Source of the DNA: CAZCEC01 sp964497615
GTDB taxonomy: Bacteria; Chloroflexota; Anaerolineae; Anaerolineales; UBA6663
Reading direction: 5' to 3'
Assembly: GCA_964497615.1 (NCBI GenBank)
Contig: CAZCEC010000088.1
Coordinates: 1 to 25,415, forward strand
Length of the DNA stretch: 25,415 nucleotides
Shown here: positions 1 to 6,447 of the stretch, one piece after another
How the letters are laid out: every line of letters begins with the position of its first letter
Numbering within the stretch: the stretch's first letter is position 1
Notes under the pieces: model-generated
The model's database searches: none
The model's input: only the letters and a program-made list of their open reading frames with translations
What the model was told of the DNA's origin: nothing
Position numbers and translations under genes: made by a program

Positions 1-590
1 CGGTGTTCTGCCACCGGATGCTGGCGCTGGGCGGGGAGCACTGCTTCACGCGGCTGCTGACGAGCGGGTACAAGACCAACCCATGGTTCCGCGAGGCGGG
101 CAGCAAGCTGGTGCGGCCGGGCGACCTGGTGGGGATTGACACCGACATGATCGGGCCGGAGGGGTACGCCTGCGACATCTCGCGGACGTTCCTGTGCGGG
201 GAGCGGGCGACGTCGGTGCAGAAGCACGCTTACCGGGCGGCGCACGATTTCATCCAGGCCGCGTGCGAGTTGATCAAGCCCGGCGTGAGCTATGCGGACT
301 TTCTGCGGCAACTGCCGGACTACCCGGAGGAGTACCGCGCGCAGCAGTACACGACAGTAGTGCACGGCATCGGCACGGACGACGAACCGCCCTTCATCCC
401 GTTCCCCGGCGGGGCGTGGCGCATGGAGCCGGAAGGCGAGTTTCGTGAGAATATGGTGGTCAGCGTGGAGTTCTACGCCGGCCAGGTGGGGGAGCAGGAT
501 GGGGTGAAGCTGGAGGACGAGGTGTGGGTGAGCGCGGAGGGGCCGGTAGTGATCTCGTTGTATCCTTATGCCAGCGTCTTGCTTGATTGA
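1..590 (+). CDS. M24-family metalloenzyme, C-terminal part (DddP/creatinase-like), 5' end outside window
   Basis: The reading frame is open from the left edge (codons in phase with base 3) and ends at TGA 588-590, so about 195 C-terminal residues of a protein that is usually near 400 residues are visible. The pita-bread M24 fold is recognisable from its five metal-ligand segments: IDTDMIGPEGYACDISRTF (DxD then a third Asp), VVHGIG, VSVEFYAGQ and VKLEDEVWV. The DxD plus Asp 10 residues later, then His +63, Glu +35 and Glu +15, resembles the di-metal site I recall for the DMSP lyase DddP rather than the canonical aminopeptidase spacing. Creatinase, prolidase and DddP share this fold, so the substrate cannot be fixed. 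The neighbours handle methylated amines, so a small methylated osmolyte is plausible. Family confidence is high, substrate unknown. Confidence 0.85.
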   Translation, partial: VFCHRMLALGGEHCFTRLLTSGYKTNPWFREAGSKLVRPGDLVGIDTDMIGPEGYACDISRTFLCGERATSVQKHAYRAAHDFIQAACELIKPGVSYADFLRQLPDYPEEYRAQQYTTVVHGIGTDDEPPFIPFPGGAWRMEPEGEFRENMVVSVEFYAGQVGEQDGVKLEDEVWVSAEGPVVISLYPYASVLLD

Positions 591-611
591 AGCTCAACCT
601 GCCACCGGACA

Positions 612-676
612 GGGGCGAAGCATCCGCCCCTATCGTCGCAATGTGAACGAGAACGCGCGGGCGGATGCTTCGCCCC
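612..676. repeat. REPIN-like inverted repeat, copy 1
   Basis: The left arm GGGGCGAAGCATCCGCCC (612-629) and right arm GGGCGGATGCTTCGCCCC (659-676) are perfect 18-base reverse complements around a 29-base loop. The element begins 22 bases after the M24 stop codon and ends shortly before the dehydrogenase start. Two related elements of nearly the same size occur at 8365-8427 and 9623-9685. Confidence 0.85.
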
Positions 677-692
677 TATTGGGAAACCGTCC

Positions 693-1796
693 TTGAAGAT
701 CAAAGCCGCAGTTTTCTACGAGCCGCACAAGCCATTCGAGATCGAGACGCTGGACCTCGCGCCGCCCGGCCCCGGCGAAGTCCTCGTCAAGGTCGCCGCG
801 GCGGGCGTGTGCCACAGCGATTGGCACTTGATGACGGGCGCGACGAAGCACGTGACGCCGGTGGTGCCGGGGCACGAGGGCGCGGGCGTGGTGGAGGCAG
901 TGGGGGCAGGCGTGACGCGCTTTGCGCCCGGCGACCACCTGTGCCTGAGTTGGGCCCCAAGCTGCGGCCAGTGCTTCTACTGCCTGAACGACCGGCCCAG
1001 CCTGTGCGCCACCTATGTGGGGCCGCTGTGGGCGGGGACGATGCTGGACGGTACCACGCGCCTGAGCAAGGACGGCCAGCCGGTCTATCACTTCAGCAGT
1101 TTGGCGTGCTTCGCGGAGTACATCGTCGTGCCGCAGGAATGCTGCGTGCCGGTGCCGCGCGAGGTGCCGCTGACCGTGGCGGCGCTGATCGGGTGCGCGG
1201 TGACGACGGGCGTGGGCGCGGCGCTGAACACGGCCAGGGTCAAGCCGGGCAGCAGCGTGGCGGTGTTCGGCGCGGGCGGGGTGGGGCTGAGCATCCTGAT
1301 GGGGGCGAAACTGGCGGGGGCGGGCCGCTTGATCGTGGTGGACCGGGTGCAGGACAAGCTGGATTTTGCCGTGGCCTTCGGGGCGACCGACGTGCTGATG
1401 GCGGGGCCGGACGTGCCGGAGGCGATCCGCGAGATGACGGAGTGGCGCGGGGCGGACTACGTCTTCGAGGCGATTGGGCTGCCGAGCGTGCAGGAGCAGT
1501 GCCTCGACTGCGTGCGGCCGGGCGGGCTGATCGTGCTGGCGGGGATTTCGCCGATGGGGAGCGGGACGAACTTTCCGGGGGCGATCCTGGCGCGGCAGGA
1601 GAAGACGGTGACAGGGACGTACTACGGCAGCGCCAACCCGGCGCGGGATTTTCCCCTGTTCACAGAGCTGTATCAGCGCGGCAAACTGGACCTGGACCGG
1701 CTGGTGTCGCGGACGTATGCGCTGGAGCAGATCAACGAGGCGTATGCGGATATGCTGGCGGGGACGGTGGCGCGGGGGGTGATTGTCTTCGATTGA
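693..1796 (+). CDS. Zinc-dependent alcohol dehydrogenase (class I/III-like)
   Basis: A 367-residue medium-chain dehydrogenase that oxidises an alcohol (or a hydroxymethyl adduct) with NAD(P). The N-terminal GroES-like domain has the catalytic zinc signature GVCHSDWH near residue 38 and PGHEGAGVV. The structural-zinc lobe carries four cysteines in CGQCFYCLNDRPSLC near residues 91-105. The Rossmann domain shows VAVFGAGGVGLS near residue 190. The ALIGCAVTTGVGAALNTA stretch resembles class III (formaldehyde/glutathione-type) ADHs, though the protein is slightly short for that class. The frame begins with TTG at 693, nine codons before the conserved FEIETL region. There is no strong ribosome binding site, because a repeat sits immediately upstream. 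With Sox-type enzymes nearby that can release formaldehyde, a role in formaldehyde or aldehyde handling is possible but inferred. Confidence 0.9.
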   Translation: MKIKAAVFYEPHKPFEIETLDLAPPGPGEVLVKVAAAGVCHSDWHLMTGATKHVTPVVPGHEGAGVVEAVGAGVTRFAPGDHLCLSWAPSCGQCFYCLNDRPSLCATYVGPLWAGTMLDGTTRLSKDGQPVYHFSSLACFAEYIVVPQECCVPVPREVPLTVAALIGCAVTTGVGAALNTARVKPGSSVAVFGAGGVGLSILMGAKLAGAGRLIVVDRVQDKLDFAVAFGATDVLMAGPDVPEAIREMTEWRGADYVFEAIGLPSVQEQCLDCVRPGGLIVLAGISPMGSGTNFPGAILARQEKTVTGTYYGSANPARDFPLFTELYQRGKLDLDRLVSRTYALEQINEAYADMLAGTVARGVIVFD

Positions 1797-2121
1797 TCGG
1801 CCGCTGTCATTCGGAATGATCGGTCAATGTCATTCCGAACCGCGCCGGTTTTGCGCGGTGAGGAATCTGATCATTGACCGATCATTGAGCTGCTTCGCGC
1901 GCAGGCGGGGTGGAAGGATAGGGTTAATGTCATTCGCGCTCAGCATGACAGGGAAGGGCGAGGATAAACCTTGTCAGCCTGAGCGCGAATGAGGCCGGTT
2001 GGCTGAGAAGCCCGGCCGGCGCGCGAAGGCTATCGTTGATGGCTCATTGAGATGCTTCGCGCGCGAAGGGGGTGGAAGGCGGGGCTTGTTGTCTTTCGCG
2101 CTCAGCATGACAGGTAATTCG
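1797..2121. repeat. Gene-free stretch filled with dispersed repeats (TCATTCCGA family and a 70-base tandem-like unit)
   Basis: This gap carries no convincing gene. It holds an inverted repeat, AATGATCGGTCAATG at 1815-1829 against CATTGACCGATCATT at 1872-1886. Between the arms is a TGTCATTCCGA...GAGGAATCT element with a GC-rich palindromic middle. Two diverged direct copies of a ~70-base unit follow at about 1883-1952 and 2044-2114, each starting CATTGAG, containing GCTTCGCGCGC, and ending CGCTCAGCATGACAGG. Short open frames across it are repeat translations. The same TCATTCCGA element is found, inverted, inside the SoxG-like gene at 19509-19545 and 19689-19725. Confidence 0.8.
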
Positions 2122-2613
2122 ATGAAAGAGCAAGGCTGCGTAGAGATTCACACGCCGATCATGGAGTTGCTAGACCAACAGGGCGTGCCCTACCGGCGGC
2201 TGCCGCACGCGGAGGCGGTGTATACGGTGGAAGCGGCGGCGAGGACGCGCGGGGTGCGGGTGGAGGCGATGGTCAAGTCCATCCTGCTGCGCGACAAGGG
2301 CGGGCGATACGTCATGGGGTGCGTGACGGGCGAGGCGCAGCTTGACCCGCAGGCGGTGCGGGCGGCGCTGCCGCCGGAATGGAAGCGGCTGAGCTTCGCC
2401 TCGGCGGACGAGATTCGGGCGGTGACGGGGTGCGTGCAGGGGGCGGTGGCGCCGCTGAACCTGCCGCCGGAGGTGCCGGTGGTGTTTGATGAGGCGATTG
2501 GACGTTGCGCCAAGGTGAGCATCAGCAGCGGCGACCCGCTGCTGGGGCTGGAACTGGACCCGGCTGATCTGGCGCGGGTGGCGGGGGCAAGGATGGGGAG
2601 GATTGCGCGGTGA
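2122..2613 (+). CDS. YbaK/ProX-type aminoacyl-tRNA deacylase
   Basis: A 163-residue single-domain protein of the YbaK/EbsC/ProX editing family, which hydrolyses mischarged aminoacyl-tRNA in trans in the cytoplasm. Family marks are the conserved lysine in VKSILLRDKG (near residue 50), the GAVAPLNLP segment near 115, and the C-terminal ISSGDPLLGLELDPADL. The open frame extends upstream to 1999, but that extension is a translation of the dispersed repeat. The ATG at 2122 fits the family length, so it is chosen. The stop TGA overlaps the GTG start of the next gene (GTGA), suggesting translational coupling. The tRNA or amino acid specificity cannot be told. It is a housekeeping-type gene in an otherwise catabolic neighbourhood. 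Confidence 0.85.
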   Translation: MKEQGCVEIHTPIMELLDQQGVPYRRLPHAEAVYTVEAAARTRGVRVEAMVKSILLRDKGGRYVMGCVTGEAQLDPQAVRAALPPEWKRLSFASADEIRAVTGCVQGAVAPLNLPPEVPVVFDEAIGRCAKVSISSGDPLLGLELDPADLARVAGARMGRIAR

Positions 2614-3785
2614 ATAATACGGCGGATATCGTCATCATCGGCGGGGGGGTGATCGGGTGCAGCGCGGCGTATGCGCTGGGCAGCCAGGGCGCAAAGAACG
2701 TGGTGGTGCTGGAGCGCAACGCGGTGAGCTCGGGCGGCACGGCCAAGTCATGCGCCATCTGCCGCACGCACTACTCCATCGAGCCCAACCGGGTGCATGC
2801 GGTGGAGAGCTTGAAGATCTTTGAGAACTTCGCCGAGGTGGTGGGCGGCGAGGCCGGGTTCCACCGCACCGGCTACATCATCGTCGGGCCGGAGGCGCAC
2901 CGCGCGCCGATGCTGGAGGTGTTCCAGGCGCAGAACGCACTGGGGATTGATACGGCGGTGCTGACGCCGGAGGAGGCGCACCGGATTCACCCGCTGCTGC
3001 GCTTCGATGACGTGGACGTGATCGGCTATGACACGCGGGCGGGGTACTGCGACCCGCACCTGACAACGAACGCCTATGTCCAGCGCGCTAAGGATTTCGG
3101 CGTGACCTTCCGCACCGGCACGCCGGTGACGGGACTGGCGACGCGCGGCGGCATGAAGGTGGTGACGACGCCCGGCGGGACGATTGAGACGCCGACGCTC
3201 ATCCTCATCGCCGGGCCGTGGACGAATGGGCTGGCGCGGAGGCTGGGGGTCGAGTTTCCGTACGAGGTCAGCCGGCACAAGGTCATCACCCTGCGGATTG
3301 ACCAGGACTATGGGCTGGACTGGCCGACGGTGAAGGACTTGACGACGCCGGACAAAATCTACTTCCGGCCCGAGACGGGCGGCGTGGTGCTGGTGGGGAC
3401 GGGCGACCACGGCGACCCGATCGAAGACGCCGACACCCTGCGCGATGACCAGGTGGGGATGGATCACGTCGCGCGGATCGGGGCGCTGATGGCCAACCGC
3501 ATGCCGGCCTTCGCCGACGCGCGCTACACCGCCGGCTGGACCGGACCGTACGACATCACGCCGGACTGGAACCCCATCATCGGCGCGGTGCCGGGGCTGG
3601 AGGGGGTGTACGTGGCGGTGGGCTTTAGCGGCCACGGTTTCAAGATGGCGCCGACGGTGGGCGAGAGCCTGGCGCAGACGGTGCTGGGCCGGCCCGTGCG
3701 GGTGCCGATTGACGCCTACAGCCCCACGCGTTTTGCGGAGGGCAAGGTGCTGGCCGGGGCGTATGGGATCGGGTCAATCTCCTGA
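2610..3785 (+). CDS. FAD-dependent amine oxidoreductase (DAO family, sarcosine/dimethylglycine oxidase-like)
   Basis: A 391-residue soluble flavoprotein expected to oxidise a secondary or tertiary N-methyl amine or amino acid. The dinucleotide-binding motif IIGGGVIGCSAAYALG starts at residue 9, followed by VVVLERNAVSSGGTAKSC with the beta-2 acidic residue. The C-terminal FAD-binding stretch GYVAVGFSGHGFKMAP-like region (here VYVAVGFSGHGFKMAPTVG) lies near residue 335-355. It resembles SoxB and other DAO-family oxidases but lies apart from the sox subunit genes at 14169-20112. The GTG start overlaps the preceding stop, and the stop is 9 bases before the first mttB-like gene, so it probably works on the same substrate pathway, for example on the demethylated product of that methyltransferase. 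The precise substrate is unknown. Confidence 0.85.
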   Translation: MNNTADIVIIGGGVIGCSAAYALGSQGAKNVVVLERNAVSSGGTAKSCAICRTHYSIEPNRVHAVESLKIFENFAEVVGGEAGFHRTGYIIVGPEAHRAPMLEVFQAQNALGIDTAVLTPEEAHRIHPLLRFDDVDVIGYDTRAGYCDPHLTTNAYVQRAKDFGVTFRTGTPVTGLATRGGMKVVTTPGGTIETPTLILIAGPWTNGLARRLGVEFPYEVSRHKVITLRIDQDYGLDWPTVKDLTTPDKIYFRPETGGVVLVGTGDHGDPIEDADTLRDDQVGMDHVARIGALMANRMPAFADARYTAGWTGPYDITPDWNPIIGAVPGLEGVYVAVGFSGHGFKMAPTVGESLAQTVLGRPVRVPIDAYSPTRFAEGKVLAGAYGIGSIS

Positions 3786-3794
3786 GGAGTTGCG

Positions 3795-5318
3795 ATGAGT
3801 GAGCGAGCGCGCCGCCGCGGACCGCGCAAGATGGCGGCCATTCCGCCGGGGCTGGAAGGCGGGCAGTTGCGGGTGCTGTCCGAGGCGGATGTGCGGCGCA
3901 TCCACGAGGCGGCGCTGACGGTGCTGGAGCAGACCGGGGTGGAGGTCTTCGAGAGCGAGTGCCGCGCGATCCTGGCGGGGGCCGGCGCGCGGGTGGACGC
4001 GGCCCGCAACCGGGTGTTCATCCCGCGCGAAATGGTGGCGGCGGCGCTGAAGCTCGCCAACCACGACGTCGTGCTCCACAGCCGGGACGGGCGCATGGAT
4101 TTGAGCCTGCGCGGCAAGCGGGTGCACCTGGGCACCGGCGGCGCGGCGGTGTACGTGGTGGACCTGGAGACCGGGCGCTCGCGCGAATCGTGCCTGCGGG
4201 ACCTGTACGACATCGGCCGGCTGGTGGATACGCTCGACAACATCCTCTTCTACCTGCGGCCGGTGGTGGCCCGCGACGTGGACAACGCCGGCATTGACAT
4301 CAACACCTTCTACGCCTGCCTGGCGGCCACCACCAAGCACATGATGGGCGGGTGCTACTTCCTGGAGAAGGTGGCCGACGTGAAGCGGCTGGGCGCGCTG
4401 ATCGCAGGGGGCGAGGAGGCGTTCCTGGCGCGGCCCTTCCTCTCGATGAACCTGTGCTGGATGGTGAGCCCGCTGCGCTTTGCCACGGAGACGACGGAAA
4501 CGCTGACCGCGGCGATCCGGGCGGGCATCCCGGTGGCGCTGGTGTCGGCGCCGCAGTCGGGGGCCACCTCGCCCGCGGCGCTGGCCGGCACCCTGGTCCA
4601 GGTGACGGCGGAGGAGTTGGCAGGGCTGGTGTACGTGCAGCTCGTGCGGCCCGGCCACCCAGCGCTGTACGGGGGGATGCCGCTCGTCTCGGACCTGCGG
4701 ACGGGTAGCATGGCGGGCGGCGGCGCGGAGTTGGCGCTGATGAACGCGGCCTCGGCGCAGATGGCGCATTTCTACGATCTGCCGATCTACAACACCTGCG
4801 CGCTCACCGACAGCAAGCTGCCCGACGCGCAAGCCGGCTTTGAGAAAGCCTTCTCCACGGCGGTGACGGCGCTGGCCGGCGCGCAGTATAACCACCACTC
4901 GGCCGGGATGCTCGAATCCATGCTGGCGGTGGCTTACGAGCAGTATGTGATCGACGACGACATCAACGGCCAGGTGATGCGGCTGGTGCGCGGGCTGGAT
5001 GTGAGCGACGCGGCGCTGTCGGTGGACGTGATCCACGAGGTGTGCACCGACGGGCCAGGGCACTACCTGGGCCATCAACAGACCCTGGAACTGATGACCA
5101 GCGAGTATTACTATCCCCACACCACCGACCGCGAGACCCGCGCCCGGTGGGAGGCGGCTGGCAGCCTGGACATGCGCGAGCGCGCCCGGCGCAAGGCGCG
5201 CGAACGTCTACAGACGCACTTCCCGCCGATCATTGCGGACGAGGTGGACCGGCAGATTCGGGACGAGTTCGACATTCGGCTGCCGAGGGAGGTGATGGCG
5301 GCGGGCGGGTATCATTAG
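3795..5318 (+). CDS. Trimethylamine methyltransferase (MttB) family protein, non-pyrrolysine, paralogue 1
   Basis: A 507-residue MttB-superfamily (MtgB-like) protein, predicted to transfer a methyl group from a quaternary amine such as glycine betaine to a cob(I)alamin protein. Family features are the N-terminal VRRIHEAALTVLEQTGVEVF (near 37-57), VHLGTGGAAVYVVDLETG near 113, SAPQSGATSPAALAG near 253, and ESMLAVAYEQYVIDDDING near 375. The frame has no internal amber codon, so pyrrolysine is not used; TAG is the terminal stop only. A strong ribosome binding site, GAGGAG at 3784-3789, sits 5 bases before the ATG and fixes the start. It is clearly paralogous to the 21826-23361 gene, with long matching segments along the whole length. 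The likely methyl acceptor is the corrinoid protein at 13099-13782. The substrate is inferred, not shown. Confidence 0.92.
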   Translation: MSERARRRGPRKMAAIPPGLEGGQLRVLSEADVRRIHEAALTVLEQTGVEVFESECRAILAGAGARVDAARNRVFIPREMVAAALKLANHDVVLHSRDGRMDLSLRGKRVHLGTGGAAVYVVDLETGRSRESCLRDLYDIGRLVDTLDNILFYLRPVVARDVDNAGIDINTFYACLAATTKHMMGGCYFLEKVADVKRLGALIAGGEEAFLARPFLSMNLCWMVSPLRFATETTETLTAAIRAGIPVALVSAPQSGATSPAALAGTLVQVTAEELAGLVYVQLVRPGHPALYGGMPLVSDLRTGSMAGGGAELALMNAASAQMAHFYDLPIYNTCALTDSKLPDAQAGFEKAFSTAVTALAGAQYNHHSAGMLESMLAVAYEQYVIDDDINGQVMRLVRGLDVSDAALSVDVIHEVCTDGPGHYLGHQQTLELMTSEYYYPHTTDRETRARWEAAGSLDMRERARRKARERLQTHFPPIIADEVDRQIRDEFDIRLPREVMAAGGYH

Positions 5319-5321
5319 CCG

Positions 5322-5377
5322 GCGAATAGAATTCGCGCCTCAAGGCCGGTGGCCGCCGCGTCCCTCTCCAGGGACGC
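5322..5377. repeat. 56-base double-hairpin intergenic element, copy 1
   Basis: It starts four bases after the mttB-like stop. The first hairpin is GCGAAT-aga-ATTCGC (5322-5336), and the last is GCGTCCCT-ctcc-AGGGACGC (5358-5377), with a GC-rich AAGGCC...GGCC centre. A second copy of exactly the same length is at 19189-19244, with altered loops and one G-U pair in a stem. Confidence 0.8.
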
Positions 5378-5470
5378 AGGACGCTTCAATCATGGTTCGC
5401 AACGAGTCACTCGATGTTGGTCACAGCGTGCTGGCTAGACACGTTGCATCAGGGCACGCGTAACAGGGTG

Positions 5471-6199
5471 ATGGGTGGAATGCCAGAACCAGTGTTGTTC
5501 TTGGACGACGGCGGGGTGCTGAACGACAACGCCGCGCGCGCGCCGCAGTGGCAGCGGCTGGTGGGCGAGTTCTTCGCGCCGCGGCTGGGCGGCGACCCAG
5601 CGGCCTGGGCCGAGGCCAACCGGGTGGTGATGGACGACCTGATGGCAAGCGGCGGTTGGGATGCCTTGATGCGGGCTTCCACCGATCAGGCCGACTATGA
5701 CCGCCGCTACTTTGCCATGTGGCTGCCGGGCATGTGCAAATGGGTGGGCGTGCCCGCGCCGGGCGAGGCCGAATGCGTGGCGCAGGGGCTCGCGGCTGAG
5801 GACTACATCATCCCGCGCGTGCGGTCGGCCATGCCGGGCGCGGCAGAGGCGGTGCGGGCGCTGTGGAACGCGGGTTATTCGCTGCACATGGGTTCGGGCG
5901 GCAGTTCGCGGCTGCTGAGGATGTACCTGGATGTGATGGATATCCGCGAGTGCTTTGGGCGGCTGTATGGGCCGGATTTGATTGATGCGTTCAAGATCGG
6001 CCCGGCATACTACGCCCGCATCCTGGAGGCCGAGGACTTGCGGCCCGGCGAGGCGCTGTTCCTGGACGACAGCCCCAAGGCGCTGGGCTGGGCGAGGGAG
6101 GCTGGGGTGAGGACGCTGCTGGTGGGACAGGCACAGGCGAATGGATTCGAGCGCATCGGGAGTTTGGCCGAGTTGCCGGGGTGGTTGGGGGTAGCCTAA
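5471..6199 (+). CDS. HAD-superfamily hydrolase
   Basis: A 242-residue haloacid dehalogenase-like hydrolase, probably a small-molecule phosphatase of the HAD-IA type. Motif I is LFLDDGGVLND near residue 10; the usual second aspartate of DxD is a glycine, as in some DLGGVL-type HADs. Motif II is the serine of HMGSGGSS near 140, the motif III lysine is in DAFKIGPAYY near 178, and motif IV is ALFLDDSPKALGWAREAG near 200. The frame is open from 5414, but conserved sequence starts at MGGMPEP. The ATG at 5471 is therefore preferred, with ATG 5480 possible. It follows the first mttB-like gene after a 152-base repeat-bearing gap. No link to amine metabolism is evident from the sequence, and the substrate is unknown. 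Confidence 0.85.
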   Translation: MGGMPEPVLFLDDGGVLNDNAARAPQWQRLVGEFFAPRLGGDPAAWAEANRVVMDDLMASGGWDALMRASTDQADYDRRYFAMWLPGMCKWVGVPAPGEAECVAQGLAAEDYIIPRVRSAMPGAAEAVRALWNAGYSLHMGSGGSSRLLRMYLDVMDIRECFGRLYGPDLIDAFKIGPAYYARILEAEDLRPGEALFLDDSPKALGWAREAGVRTLLVGQAQANGFERIGSLAELPGWLGVA

Positions 6200-6447
6200 C
6201 TGGCAGTCGGCAGGTCCGGCCCTGCGCGGCGCACGGTCAAGCGTTGTGCGCGCGCCCCACCGCGCGGGCGTAAACGACCCGCGCTACACACCGGCGCCCG
6301 ATCAATCGGGCTTCCGAAAGCTGGCTTGGAGCCGGCGCCGATGTGTACGCCGGGGTGGGTGCGGGCTGACATGCGGCTGGCGTGTTGTCAGGCCCGGCCC
6401 TGCGCGGTGATGGGGACGATGCGAATCAGTCGTAGAAGGGATTGTGG
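6200..6447. other. Structured intergenic region with direct and inverted repeats
   Basis: No gene is seen in this gap. Direct copies CAGGTCCGGCCCTGCGCGG (6211-6229) and CAGGCCCGGCCCTGCGCGG (6389-6407) bracket it. Inside lies an imperfect inverted pair, CTACACACCGGCGCC (6284-6298) and GGCGCCGATGTGTAC (6334-6348). A perfect small hairpin GCCCGAT-CA-ATCGGGC (6296-6311) overlaps the first arm. It could be a miniature mobile element remnant or a leader structure for the downstream oxidoreductase. No clear -35/-10 promoter was recognised. Confidence 0.55.

Noticed and set aside
1783..1992. Short plus-strand frame after the dehydrogenase
   Set aside because: It is entirely translation of dispersed repeats (RSLSCFARRRGG-type peptides) that recur in the next frame upstream of the deacylase.
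3774..5120. Long open frame (448 codons) on the minus strand opposite the first mttB-like gene
   Set aside because: The composition is rich in His/Arg/Gln/Pro, typical of antisense frames in high-GC genes, and the plus strand encodes a clear family protein.
5316..5318. Amber codon at the end of the first mttB-like gene as a possible pyrrolysine site
   Set aside because: The protein is already full length and its C-terminus aligns with that of paralogue 2, which also ends in TAG; read-through would only translate the intergenic hairpin element.
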